A DNA stretch of 64,000 nt from Escarpia spicata. Taxonomy: Eukaryota > Annelida > Polychaeta > Sabellida > Siboglinidae. Shown one piece after another: positions 1 to 12,934 of this stretch; the stretch's first letter is position 1, and each line of letters begins with the position of its first letter. The notes under the pieces are model-generated. The model did no database searches and was not told the DNA's origin. It saw nothing but the letters and a program-made list of their open reading frames with translations. Location: the NCBI GenBank assembly GCA_963995525.1, contig OZ023214.1, positions 51,939,502 to 52,003,501 on the forward strand, given 5' to 3'. The position numbers and the translations under genes were made by a program.

Positions 1-409
1 TTGGTGTGTCTGCAGCAGTTATATAGACCAGTGTGCGACGGGTCGAAGACAAACATTGAACATGGAAGATCAGAGGACATAGAACAACTGTTCTCCTGAT
101 TTTATTTCTTGCAAGCTTCTCTCAACATTGTACATCTTTGGCTGTGCATTCGACTGCGATCTCTGGATTATGCTCAGTGCACAACAAACAGTAGTTAATG
201 ACACGATGAATATCCATTTCTTATTCAGTCCTCCATCATTGTGCTGGGTAATCAGTCATCGAGGTGATTCACTGCAGGTGACAAACCAGACCAAACCAGA
301 CGTACAAGACTCCCTGACAACTACTTAGTAGTTATACACACAGACACGCTGACCACAGAATGACCATGCGCTCACTGATAACAAGAAACAATGGCAGATA
401 ACAAGAGCC
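1..409. other. 3' flank, no gene seen
   Basis: No coding signal. The only AATAAA-type signal on the minus strand between the ATXN1 stop and the window end is at 106-101 (TTTATT on the plus strand). It could close a very long 3' UTR but is unsupported otherwise. Confidence 0.3.
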
Positions 410-513
410 ACTATCACAGTAGTACTGACACTCAGTTACCCACTATCACAGTAGTACTGACACTCGGTTACCCACTATCACAGTAGTACTGACACTCAGT
501 TACCCACTATCAC
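410..513. repeat. Minisatellite, 32-bp unit x about 3
   Basis: Unit begins ACTATCACAGTAGTACTGAC; three near-identical head-to-tail copies and a short partial. Confidence 0.9.
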
Positions 514-573
514 AATGGTCCCTAGAGCACTGACTACCTATACTTCCTTGTAGCTCCTCACCATGTCTCTGTA

Positions 574-700
574 AGGGTTTCTCTCTGGGATGGAAGGGAA
601 ACAGAGGGTTTCTCTCTGGGATGGAAGGGAAACAGAGGGTTTCTCTCTGGGATGGAAGGGAAACAGAGGGTTTCTCTTTGGGATGGAAGGCAAACAGAGG
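574..700. repeat. Minisatellite, 31-bp unit x 4
   Basis: Unit contains TCTCTGGGATGGAAGGGAAA; the last copy is slightly diverged. Open frames across it are repeat artefacts. Confidence 0.9.
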
Positions 701-791
701 CAACAACAGTGGTGCCGAATGATCTACATGCACAGATTGTGGAGTTATAAATATCAGATACACAAGTACAAGAGACTCGTGATGAGGCCAC

Positions 792-855
792 GTGCACACA
801 CTGCATTGTGGTGTAGTGCACACACTGCATTGTGGGGTAGTGCACACACTGCATT
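792..855. repeat. Minisatellite, about 24-bp unit x 3
   Basis: Unit TGCACACACTGCATTGTGGG and close variants. Confidence 0.85.
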
Positions 856-3660
856 CAAAAGATCGGGTGGTATTTGGCAGTGAGATGGGAGCAGTTAAAT
901 GTATAGCAATGCTAAGTCCTGCCACCTTGAACACGTGTTGCATCAGTGCTGTCTGGGCTCCCTGTGCTGATGCCAGCAATAGGAAAAGTATATGTTGTGA
1001 GACATGATGACTGCATTGATGGTCGCCTCACTAGACTTGTACAGCCCGTCTGTCTATGACACCATGGCTGTACGCTACTGGTGCATCATGGGAGAAACCT
1101 GAGTGGTGCAAGGTCGCTAATATGACATGACATTGTAAGCACATCAAGTACTATGTAATGCCGCATGGCATCACAATTAGGCTTTGTTCACAGAACAGTA
1201 ATTGGAGCCGCACATTGCTGTCATCTGTCATCTGATGGTCTCGCTCATATACAAATATATATATATATCGGGTGGTCTTTAACATTCTCTGCACAAGTTG
1301 ATTGTCCCGTCCGTTCCGCTCCACTGATTGCGTGTTCTTCACGGCCACTCAAGAGGTAGACGTTCAAATATCACATGGCTACAAGTATGGGCAGATATCA
1401 CAATTACACACAGACACACACACAAATACCATCTGTCTACACATTTAGATATGACAAGTTGAAAGTGTGAAGATATAACAAGTTGACATACATCAAGTTC
1501 ACTGGAGCGCGACTATGACAGATTTGCCTCCAACCTCACTCACCGGCCAAGTCAAGTATGACTAACAATCGTACAACCTCCGTCAACTGAATAACTGCAA
1601 GCTTACAAGCCTCGCCATACATTCTTCTAGATTCCATGATTTATATTCCTGCTATATTTTGACAGCTTTGCCTGATGTTGGTATATTATTCTAGTTAAAT
1701 ATGAACATAACATATGGTGCATGTGCCAACACAAGTTGCCTTTTTCTGTACCAGTGAAAATGTTGTTTCGTCCAAATAAACTACTATAAAATGCATCACT
1801 TTTGAGTTGGGCTGCAAAACTAAAGTTTTAAACAGAATACAACTTTATATGTCCAAGACTTTTATGACTGTTTTAAGGCCTACTAAAACTATCATAAAAA
1901 GATTCCCACATTTTCTCTAAATATAAAACATTAAGACCAAGTTGTAGTTATATTAAAATCTCCAAGATGATAATTCAGGTGGTTAGGTAAAGAATAGGTG
2001 GCTGGCCAAGGTTAAGATTCCTCTTTACAATATGAGCATCCACATGATCAACGAATTACCCACAACGCAACCTAAAGATGTCAATCAAAACAGCAAGTTT
2101 CCAATGAGTTGGCTTAACCAGAATGGCGGACAGTGAACCTAGACTATGTATACTGGAGGATGTTTTAACCAAGGCTGGCATGATGGACTGAGATGTGTAT
2201 GTAGTGACAGATGACACCTAGACACCAACTCCGGCATCATACCTTCAGTATATATCTGCACAGTGAAAACATGCACGCATGTGAACGTATCTGCAGATGT
2301 TGCCATGCTGCAAATAATATGCATACGCACGCATGTTGAAAGAGGAATGTATCCTACGTGTAACTGTCTGTCATCTAGCACATTCTCGCATTCACAACGA
2401 GACTGAGCACGTATCGAGCTAGAAGAACAGCTGCTAAGAACTGCACAGTCTATTGTTCCTCTACCAGAGAATACAAATAACTAACCACATCATTGAGGTA
2501 GCATCTTACATATTCACAAAATGCTGCACAAAATCGGTCACAATAACATTATTCCACAAAATACTTCACGTTTCTAATTTAAAACCGGGATCATATGTCA
2601 TAATGACATTTACTATTTCTTCTCTTACCCTTGGAACCTTGTAAATATGCAACACACTTTGTGCCAGCACTGCACTGCACCGATTGAACCAATCACAAAT
2701 TATCGAGCCAGATTCTGCTGACTGACATGCTGTGAGAAGCCAGCAAGCTTTCAACCATGAATAATGTTTCTTAACAATATTATACGTATGATGTTCTTTG
2801 ATAATAGATGCAGTGAATATTTTGTCTGCTGTTGATAACATATCGAAGAGATTTCGGGCATGAAAGAAGTGTGTGAAGAACCAATAATACTCATCACAGC
2901 CATTTGCTGCGGTCCTCACCATAGCATTTCATAACAACAAACAACAATAAATTTATCTATTTTATGCAGACCTGTAACAATGAAACGATCACTTACAAGC
3001 TGTAAGTAACAGAGCCGACAAGTGTGCGCAATGCAGCCAATAACGGATTCATAATTATCTTTATCATTAGTCAACAATAAGCGAAATGCAACAATCACAG
3101 TGACAGAACAGGCAGTGGAGATAATAGTTCTGCTACGCCATCTCTACACTGCCAGTGCTTACCTAAGTCCACGAGAAAGATACCTGACACTGGTGCTGTC
3201 ACCTAGTGAGAAAACAGTACACTAATCTGATATTCCACCAACTTCGTATCACTGTAATTAAAACTACTTGTCTCAATAATAGCATGTCAAAAATCTCGTG
3301 ATTGCTATTTACAAAAAAGTCGCCGGGAACAAACATTAACAAAATGCGTATAGGATTAATTATAAATGCAGGATTTTAAATAAACTTGAGCTACATTTCT
3401 AGCACGACTTTGGAAGCAAGAGCAGCATGGAGCCCCCGGTTGACGAAACACACAACACCTACACAGTTTCCCTGAAGAGTTGAAGCATTTCCACTAACAA
3501 TTTTGCAGATCCACTGGTTTCTAGGATTTACACTTGTGGAGTGTTTTACAAATACCTGAGTACCACTACCTGCTTCTGAGTGGTTGTTTGGCTCTGACGC
3601 GTGGTCATGTGACACAGCTGGTCTGTGTGTGTGCCCACAACGGTTGTGTCTGACCATCCA
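856..3660. other. No supported gene
   Basis: AT-rich single-copy-looking DNA downstream of ATXN1. Only short random open frames; a TATATATATA run near 1255-1268. It may be 3' UTR or intergenic. Confidence 0.5.
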
Positions 3661-4140
3661 ATGGTAACAGTTTGCAAGTTAGCATCGACATGGATCACAT
3701 CAACCATAGCAACGTTATCATCGGTATGATAACAAATGTCAGGTCTGCTGGTACTGCTTGTGGTACAGCCAGTTCGTCACGTGCCACTTTTGGTGGCATC
3801 AATGTCAACATCAAATCTGACTTCTACTGGTATCACTCCCGAAATAGTACATCAGTTATGATGCATGGTGGCACCACTACCAAGACTGATATGGTGGTAC
3901 CATTATGAACTGTGACATGACAGAACCACTACCAAGTGACATGGTCATACTATTACCATGTGTTACATGGTGGTACCAATTGTGACATGACGATACTGTT
4001 ACTGGGTGTTACATAGCGGTACTGCTATCAAGTGTGACATGATGGTACCGCTACCAACCACGACATGGTGGTCCCACTATAAAGTGTGACATATGACAGT
4101 ACCAACTATCAAAGTAAGGTACTACTGCCAAGAGCCACTT
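3661..4140. repeat. Degenerate tandem repeat around GTGACATGGTGGTACCA
   Basis: Diverged units of roughly 20-35 bp built on tgtgacatg, ggtaccac and taccaag recur from about 3840 to 4110. No coding function is seen. From 4141 to the ATXN1 stop nothing else is recognised. Confidence 0.55.
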
Positions 4141-4849
4141 CAGGCTGGGTTCAGTTAGAAAGAATGACATTGCATTGTGTGTGAGCTGAGGCTGCCAGTA
4201 ATGTAGCAACTGGAACAAGTTGACACGTGAGTGCTGGAATTAGAGAAGAAATGTCTGAAACTGGCGGCATAGGCACACACAATGCACTGTCACAGAGAAC
4301 AACAGATGCTTCCTACTGATGACACTGGCCAGTGGCTACATGTTGGGAGCATTGAGTGCAGGTGACAGCGACTATAGCTGTCAGTGTGACGGATGAGGTC
4401 GTACTCTAAGTGAACCTGACACCTGACTGTGGTCTAGAGTAGACATCACATACCACTTGACCTACACCTGGTACTGTCATATGTCATGTGGCACCTGACA
4501 CTGTTGGATGACAGCTGGGACAAATGTGACTGGTTCGAAGTAGAATGTAGCCTACCTGTGTGAGGCTGGCAAGGAGTTTGCATGTATCCCACTACACACC
4601 ACTGGACAATGTCCAGCCAGGTGTTGTGAGTGACTGTTTGACCAAGCACCTAGAGTGACATGCAGAGGGCAGGTGTCAAAACGAAAGAGGTGCAAAAATA
4701 TTACCTAGTCACACTGTGTAAGTTACTCACAGCGCCGCTACTATGGCAACAACTGCGTTGCCACGACAACGCCTATACATCTACTTCTGCAGGATTCCTG
4801 TGTACAACACCAACACTCCTCCCCCATTTGCCTAGTCACCCCGCCTACA

Positions 4850-5350
4850 TCAAGGGGGTGGGGGTGTCTTTGCCCTGCTCCGTTTCATTGCACTCTCGTC
4901 CACTCCAGGTGTCAGCACTCGCCTCCCTACAGTGCTGCCCCCTATAGTCCTGCCGTCACCGTGCGTGGTGCTACTGTCAGATTTGATGTCACCGGGTGCG
5001 GACCAGCATCGCTTGCGTGTCGGGACGTGTCCTGACGTCTCGAGCCCCGCGCTACGCGTCTGTCTCACTGCGGGAATCCTCGGCGTCACCACAGCGCCCA
5101 ATCGCTGTGCCCACTCACCACTGTGTGGCGCTACCACTGAGATCGTTGCGTCACTGCTTTGTGGACATCTGGCGCGTGTCGTCGACGGCTGCGTTACCGC
5201 ATCCTTGTGTGTCAGCGAGATGCAGATGTCACCAACTTGCAGCTGGTGACACTGGAGACTGTAGTACTGTATGGTACGCTGTGGACTGCACGACGACCAG
5301 CCCTGGCCGAACACAAAGAACGGGTGCTCCAGTGTCGCCTCCACCGTCAC
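4850..5350 (-). CDS. ATXN1: ATXN1 terminal coding exon (C-terminal half of AXH domain and C-terminus)
   Basis: This exon encodes 166 residues ending in a stop at 4852-4850. It opens with VTVEATLEHPFFVFGQGWSS, which is the second half of an AXH domain (a protein- and RNA-binding fold of ataxin-1 family nuclear corepressors). QLQVGDICISL at about residues 36-46 belongs to the same domain. At residues 112-119 it has RKRCWSAP, matching the ataxin-1 C-terminal site where a serine (here S117) is phosphorylated and bound by 14-3-3, and where the Trp contacts UHM splicing factors. The rest is basic and Ser/Thr/Pro-rich with no recognised domain. I do not see the ~20-residue extreme C-terminal motif of vertebrate ataxin-1. 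The exon start is set by an acceptor (CACTGTTTTAG) ending at 5351, which continues the reading frame of the exon at 19315 in phase 0. No AATAAA lies near the stop on this strand; the first is at 106-101, which would give a very long 3' UTR. Confidence 0.95.
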   Translation of the reverse strand: MTVEATLEHPFFVFGQGWSSCSPQRTIQYYSLQCHQLQVGDICISLTHKDAVTQPSTTRARCPQSSDATISVVAPHSGEWAQRLGAVVTPRIPAVRQTRSAGLETSGHVPTRKRCWSAPGDIKSDSSTTHGDGRTIGGSTVGRRVLTPGVDESAMKRSRAKTPPPP

Positions 5351-5795
5351 CTAAAACAGTGACACACTTGGTTACACAATGACACAATCGACATGTACTG
5401 TCACCTGCAACAGTGACACATTTGGTGACACAATGACACAACCAACATGTAATGTCACCTGCAACAGTGACACACTTGGTGACACAATGATACAACCAAC
5501 ATGTAACATCACCTGCAACAGTGATACATTTGGTGACACAACTTACATGTAATGTCACCTGCAACAGTGACACATTTGGTGACACAATGACACAACCAAC
5601 TTGTAATGTCACCTGCAACAGTGACACAATGACACAACCAACATGTAATGTCACCTGTAATAGTGACGTATATGGTGACACGATGACACAACCAACATGT
5701 AACGTTGCCTGTAACAGTGACACATTTTGTGACACAATCAACATGTAATGTCACCTGCAACAGTGACACATTTGGTGACACAACCAACATGTAAC
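5346..5795. repeat. Minisatellite of nine 42-54 bp units containing the ATXN1 splice acceptor
   Basis: Unit starts at 5346, 5400, 5454, 5508, 5554, 5608, 5650, 5704 and 5750, mostly 54 bp apart with 46- and 42-bp deletion variants. The first unit carries the genuine acceptor (CACTGTTTTAG|GTGAC on the minus strand). Each other unit carries CACTGTTGCAG|GTGAC or a one- to three-base variant at the same place, so the array repeats an acceptor-like sequence eight times inside the intron just before the exon. Confidence 0.92.
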
Positions 5796-5877
5796 TACAA
5801 TCACATGACTGGCATGTCAAGTTCAATGACATGACAACTACATTGGACGCATACTTTACCTAACTTTGTGAGGGACA

Positions 5878-6061
5878 GGGAAAGAAGCTAGGAGGGAGGG
5901 AGGAAGATGGAGAGAAGATGGGAGGGGAGGGAGCGAGCGGGAAGGAGGGGGGAGGGAGGGAGAGAGAGAGAGAGGAAGGGAGAGAGGAGGGAGGTGTTGG
6001 GTGCATTTGTGAGTGAGTGAGTGAGTGAGTGAGAGAGTGAGTGAAGGAAAGAAGGAGATAA
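5878..6061. repeat. GA-rich simple sequence (GGGA)n, (GA)n, (GAGT)n
   Basis: Purine-only plus strand for most of the stretch; polypyrimidine on the gene's sense (minus) strand, about 550 bases upstream of the acceptor. Long open frames here are low-complexity artefacts. From 6062 to 7740 no gene or clear repeat is seen. Confidence 0.9.
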
Positions 6062-7740
6062 GGGGAAAGGAAGAAATGAAAGATGAAGCATTGCAGCATC
6101 TAGGTGAAAGTACACGTTGTCTTGCATGTAACTGGAATTCTTGCATTATGTTTTCATGTGTAAAATTATAACTTTTTATAACAAATAGTTTGACTATGTG
6201 AATCCATTATGTTTACTGTGAGGCTATGGATGACAAATGGCGGTGAAACGGAGACCGTTTTTGAACAACAATAAAACACTAATTGTATAATAAACTACCA
6301 TATTACATATTTATGCTGGTAGTTTCCTTGGAGTGAATCCTGTAATAGATCTGCCAGTATTCTGTACTCTTCGACCGCGTCTGCAGACACACATCATGCG
6401 TCTATAGACACACATCACGAACACATGACCTAAACATGCAGGGACCAGCGATTATCTAAGCTTCGTAAACAGCCATAAAGAAGACTTAATGACCAGTCCC
6501 CAGCACCATACTAAAAGATAGTGCAAACACAACCCCACGATGGGAGGAACAGTCACATCTGAACTAATGGTTCACACAGCATCTGTCAGCCATAAATCAT
6601 GCTTATCCTGCCCAGTTCTCCACGTTCTTGTGTCCACTGAATGTGAATGTGGAGGACGGATACATTGGGAGAGACAAGAACCCACTCAGACTGTCACATT
6701 CTCTAAGTCCAGTCACCATCTCCCCACAGCCAATGCATCTCGGCCAATCAACATCCAATCAGATTTATTTTTACGAATGCGGAATGAAAGAAAAACTGTG
6801 CACTGGAGAAGTCAGGTGACCATAGCTCTGCTGAGACGAGAAGACTCCACTCCTTATGAATTGCTATTCACCGAACGCCCCATTGTTATACAAGACACAG
6901 GTCGTCCCTATACTTTACAATCACGAACTGTTTGTATATGGTAACAAGCAGGGCCGAAACCATTATAATCATTTCATATGTTCTCCAGTTTGACTAGTTC
7001 AGCTGCTAGTAGTAGTATGTAGATTCCCGTGTTCTTTCATCACCATCTTCATTTCACAGTCTGTATTTTAAAACCACACAGCAAAAAAATGACATCGATG
7101 TCGTCCAACAATCCAACTAAAACACCTGCGTTACTTGTCATGTTATTTACATCCACCAGGTGGCGTTACTGTATCATGTTCCCCAGCATTCTCTCCCTAT
7201 CTCTACGGGTGAGGACTCTGGGATGCAGAGTCTGGATCCCATCATTTTTTACACATGTTCCTGAGATGAGATCGACAGGAAGTGGCAGATGCCCACTGAG
7301 GGCTGACTCCCCCAGGGTAACCAGGAGAGGGGGCCATAAAAGGTGCCTGTAAGATGAGCCTGACTATCTGCCAGGCAGGCAGGTGAGGCGGATCTTGCAT
7401 CTGATATCCAACTTATTGTGTGAATCCCAGGTGCGGATACAGTGCTTGGCAGCAGGAACAGACAGGATGCGAAGCTGGTGGGCACTAGTGTGGGATCATG
7501 CAGGGACCTCATCCCATAACAGACTATAATTTCTGTATTCCGGATATAGGACATTTTATATATGAAAATTAAAATTTTATGACACAGATAACAGAGGATT
7601 GCTTAGAATATTACACTCCTGACCAACTTCGCTAATATCTGGGTATACAACAATGACAGTATTCAGACACTCTAAAAACCTACACTTATTATTTTAATGG
7701 GTCCGAATACATACATCCATTTTGACTATGTCTTCAAACA

Positions 7741-8278
7741 CCAAAAATATATCTCTTTTTACTGTAACTATGTTTTGACTGTAACTGTATGTTTTAGTGT
7801 TACTGTATGTTTTACTGTAACTGTATGTTTTTACTGTAACTAAGTTTTTACTGTAACTATGTTTTTTACTGTAACTGTAAGTTTTTACTATAACTATGTT
7901 TTACTATAACTGTATGTTTTTACTGTTACTGTATGTTTTATTGTAACTGTATGTTTTACCGTAATTCAGTGTTTTACATTAACTGTAAATTTTACTGTAA
8001 CTATGTTTTTTACTGTAACTGCATGTGTTTACTGTAAATTTATGTTTTTTTACTATAACTGTGTTTTTACTGTAACTGTATGTGTTTACTGTAACTGTAA
8101 GGTTTTTACTGTAACTATGTTTTTACTGTTACTGTAAGTTTTTACTGTAACTGTATGTTTTTACTGTAACTGTATGTTTTACTGTTACTGTATGTTTTTA
8201 CTATAACTATGTTTTTACTGTAACTGTATGTTTTTACTGTAACTCAATGGTTTTACTGTAACTGTATGTTTTTAAAAT
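7741..8278. repeat. Degenerate AT-rich minisatellite (TTTTACTGTAACTGTATG)n
   Basis: About 28 imperfect units of 15-22 bp. Intronic. From 8279 to 10537 no gene or array is recognised. Confidence 0.9.
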
Positions 8279-10537
8279 GTTGTTTTCAGTAAAATTTAAT
8301 ATGTTTATTCACTAAAGGCACATTTTTTTAAGAAAAGGTAAACAAATACGAAAACTCAGGTATTTATCTCAACTGTTATCATACCTTCGGGAACACAAGA
8401 CACATCATTTTTCAAAAAGAACTTCATCTTTAATTTCTTAGTTTTTGCAGAAACATACTTTTATTTTTTAGTTCTAGAAACATTACATTTGTAAGAGATA
8501 ACAAATATTTTGTAAAAAAAAAAAACACCTTTATAAAGGGATGGTTGTAAAGCGTTCTAGAAAGCCAAATGAGAGCCCCCATCACCCCCACCCCATGAGG
8601 TGATGACCTCAAGTGGTCTGGAGGTAAGCATGATGAGGACATTGTGGAGAGTGGATACAAAGAAGCACTAGAGATAAGTAGAGATCAATGGAGTGGATGA
8701 TGTGAGCTTCATCTGTCGTAGTACCACAGCAGGGACGTGACCTAGACAGTGCTTATCTGCAGACAGCCTCTGAACACAGCAGACATGGGACAGAGTTCAA
8801 CGTTGTACAAGTGAAGCCGTCAAAGCAACGGTAGTAATGGGACATGTGCGCACACAGACGTGCATTCACGCACACACACAAGTGGGTGACACGTTGACGG
8901 CTGTCTGGCGAGGCTATATATGCACCAGCGCTTTCAGAGAAATCAATCTTTGAAGACAATCGATACCCAAGGACGTCCCATCAGTCGGGTCCTTGTTATG
9001 TCTACCCAGTCTCCTGTCAATTTCTAGGAAGGCTTTCATCTCTTCCAGGAAGACTGGCCATTTCTAGGAACACTGCCCAATCACAGTTTTCCCAGACAAC
9101 AGTCAGGGAACACATGGACAAAGGCTAGCAACACTGGACACATCGGGGCCAGAAAATCTAAGCAGAATTCTTGAAACTCTTATCTAAGTCTGTGCATGTA
9201 TAAAAGGCAGGTGCTGTGTTCTTGTCAGTGAGAATGGGAAAAAACATGTTTTATATGTACATAGTATGTCACTCTGAAAAAATTACATGTCATGAATTTG
9301 CAAACTAATTAGTCTGATGTCAGAAAACATTTATGGTGATGACGACAATGTCCTGCAAAAGGCTGACTAATCAAATGAGACCTCATAAAACCATCAAATT
9401 CTAGTGACAAGACCATTGATTTGAAGGTCGCGGAGTGCTGGAAATAAACTAGCAGACAAGGAGAGAATGCAGAACTGAAATGTGGAAAAGAAACTAATTC
9501 CTTACAATAGTTGCTACTTCACTGACAACGTAATCTGTGAAATGTGAAGGAGTCTACAACGGAATATAACATGCCATGAACTGGGGTAGTGTCACCTACA
9601 GATCAGAGCTATAATGTCACAAAATACTCTAAGTCTGATGCCACTTCCTATCTTGGTCACATGACCCATCAAATGTCACACTTCGGTGTGAACTCTGAGT
9701 AAACTGTAAATAGCTTAGTTTTTACTCAATTAAGGAAGCCATGTCTGAGCTTGGTGTCAGAGTGTGTTTTGAAAGGTTCCAGTAGGCTACAATCTTGTCA
9801 GCTGCTTGGCTTTGATGTTTTGATTCTTGAAACCCCAAAAGACAAGCTGCCCTGGATCGGAGGTGCCTGGATGTTGGAAATCAAGAGACGTCTGAGCTGT
9901 CTGCAGGGGTCAAGTGGGCCACAAGGTCACAGTTTGGAAGGCACTATTCTCTCACTGAATACAATCTCTTATAGGTGCTCAATAACTTTGAATGGAGGGC
10001 TGAACTCAGTATTTAGCACAGCGCACTACAGAAATACAGCTTCTAAATGATTTATCCATGTGTACATAATACATGAATGTGTAGAATACTTCCACATACT
10101 GCTGTGTAAACTGCAAATTGGGTCGACCACTTTTGTGTGTGTTTGCATCGTAGTTTAATGTACCAGTTGGGTGGCCTATGATTTCTCAATGCCAACACTG
10201 TACTTAATGTAGTCCCAACATTGCATTTCAATATCGCCAGTGCATTCTGAGAACCAATATTGTTTTTTAATGCATGTAATTGGAGCTTTCTCAATACCAA
10301 CACTGCCTGCAAAGGAAGCAGTTACACAAATATATCGCATACATAATGTGCCAAATTTATTCAGAATTGTAATGGGTCAAGAACAATGCTGGCTGATTTT
10401 ATATAACATTGCAGGGTGAAACTTCAAGTTATGTACAGGGGATTAATGACATAAAATTGAGAAAAAAAACTAATTTGTTATACTCCTACTGTATGGTAGA
10501 AACCAGGGAATAATATAATCTGTTTCCTCACCGATAG

Positions 10538-12290
10538 AGGTGACAAGACTGTGACAGAGACAGTGGAGAAGACCCTGTCTCCACTGATAGAGGTGACAAG
10601 ACTGACAGAGACAGTGGAGAAGACCTTGTCCCCACTGATAGAAGTAACAAGACTGTCAGACAGTGGAGAAGACCCTGTCCCCACTGATATATGTAACAAG
10701 ACTGTCAGAGACAGTGAAGAAGACCCTGTCCCCACTGATATAGGTAACAAGACAGTCAGAGACAGTGGAAAAGACCCTGTCCCTACTGATAGATTTGACA
10801 AGACTGTGTTAGAGACAGTGGAGAAGACCCTGTCCCCACTGATATAGGTAACAAGACTGTCAGAGACAGTGGAAAAGACCCTGTCCCTACTGATAGATTT
10901 GACAAGACTGTGTCAGAGATAGTGGAGAAGACCCTGTTCCCCACTGACAGAGGTGACAGGATTGTGTCAGAGACAGTGGTGAAGACTCTGCCCCCACTGA
11001 CAGAGGTGACAAGACTGTGTCAGAGACAGTTGAGAATACCCTGTCCCCACTGATAGAGGTAACAAGACTGTGTCAAAGACAGTTGAGAATACCCTGTCAC
11101 CACTGATAGAGGTAACAAGACTGTGACAGAGACAGTGGAGAAGACCCTGTCCCTACTGATAGTGGTGACAAGACTGTGACAGAGACAGAAGAGAAAACCC
11201 TGTCCCCACTGATAGAGGTGACAAGACTGAGAGAGACAGTGGAGAAGACCTTGTCCCCACTGATATAGGTAAAAAGACTGTCAGAGACAGTGGAGAAGAC
11301 CCTGTCCCCACTGATATAGGTAACAAGACTGTCAGAGACAGTGGAAAAGACCCTGTCCCTACTGACAGATTTGACAAGACTGTGTCAGAGATAGTGGAGA
11401 AGACCCTGTTCCCCACTGACAGAGGTGACCGGATTGTGTCAGAGACAGTGGTGAAGACTCTGCCCCCAATGATAGAGGTGACAAAACTGTGTCAGAGACA
11501 GTTGAGAATACCCTGTCACCACTGATAGATGTGACAATACTGTGTCAGAGACAGTGGAGAAGACCCTGTCCCCACTGATAGAGGTAACAAGACTTAGAGA
11601 GACAGTGGAGAATACCCTGTCCCCAGTGATAGTGGTGACAAGACTGTGTCAGAGACAGTGGAGAAGACCCTGTTCCCCACTGATAGAGGTGACAAGAATG
11701 TGTCAGAGACAGTAGAGAATACATTATCCCCACTGACAGAGGTGACAAGATTGTGTCAGAGACAGTGGAGAAGACCCTGTTCCCACTGATAGAGGTGATG
11801 AGACTGCGACAGAGACAGTGGAGAAGACCCAGTCTACACTGATAGAGGTGACAGAGACAGTGGAGAAGACCTTGTTCTCACTGATAGAGATAACAAGAAT
11901 GTGTCAGAGACAGTGGAGAATACATTGTCCCCACTGATAGAGGTGACAAGATTGTGTCAGAGACAGTGGAGAAGACCCTGTTCCCACTGATAGAGGTGAC
12001 AAGACTGCGACAGAGGCAGTGGAGAAGACCCAGTCTACACTGATAGAGGTGACAAGACTATGACAGAGACAGAGAAGACCCTGTTCTCACTGATAGAGAT
12101 AACAAGACTGTGTCAGAGACTGTGGAGAAGACCCTGTCTCCACTGATAGAGGTGACAAGACTGTAACAAAGACAGTGGAGAAGACCCTGTCTCCACTAAT
12201 AGAGGTGACAAGACTGTGACAGAGACAGTGGAGAAGACCCTGTTCCCACTGATAGAGGTGAGAAGACTGTGACGGACAGTGTAGAAGCCC
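10538..12290. repeat. 1.75-kb minisatellite, about 45-55 bp units
   Basis: More than 30 diverged units containing GACAGTGGAGAAGACCCTGT, CCCACTGATAGAGGTGACAA and AGACTGTGTCAGA. Blocks of several units recur (10720-10960 resembles 11260-11440), showing larger duplications. The open frames it creates have no other support. Confidence 0.92.
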
Positions 12291-12896
12291 CTGGAATGCA
12301 GACAACAGACGAGATATCTGACTGGAACAAGGCGCTATTTGTTTGTCTTGCGCAATCAGAATGTGCCCTGTCACCTTGGCAAAGTATGAATGCACACCAT
12401 ATCAATGTCATGTGCCAGTGGGTGTGTCCAAAAATACACAGACGCAGGTGTGTGAATGCATGCACGCTTGCATGTGCAAGATTCCCCCAACTTTGCCATG
12501 AGGGTAGCTATCAGCTAAGGTCTTCAAAACTGACATGCACAATTAACATGTTGCATCAGCTAAAAACTTGTTGGTTTTCTTTTTAAAGTGTCCTATTTGA
12601 AATGGTTGTCACAGCTGTCTGATGGTAGAATAAACTATGTCTCAGCAAGCTAACTCTATGGTTTGTCTTGATAGGTTCAGGGTCTATCTTTGATTTGACA
12701 CAAAAAAGTGCAACTTGGCCACTGTAGATTCACCCATAATATCTACAAATATTAATCCCTCGTTGATACCAAACATACTACATAAATCACTAGCTGGCAA
12801 AGCTGCTGATTGCAACTGGAAATTATAAGATTTTACTTTCATCAACTAAACTATTTTTTTACTAGTTTATGTTTTTATTAATACCATATATTTATA

Positions 12897-12934
<38 letters not shown>

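Noticed and set aside
101..106. Poly(A) signal for ATXN1
   Set aside because: It is the only TTTATT between the stop and the window end, but 4.7 kb away; without transcript evidence not listed as a terminator.
5229..5832. Minus-strand frames running through the acceptor minisatellite
   Set aside because: They are out of frame with the AXH exon, and the splice junction with the exon at 19315 explains the coding sequence fully.
6820..6942. TPYELLFTERPI-like peptide resembling the end of a retroelement integrase
   Set aside because: Only about a dozen residues match the general pattern, with no integrase core or LTR around; could be chance.
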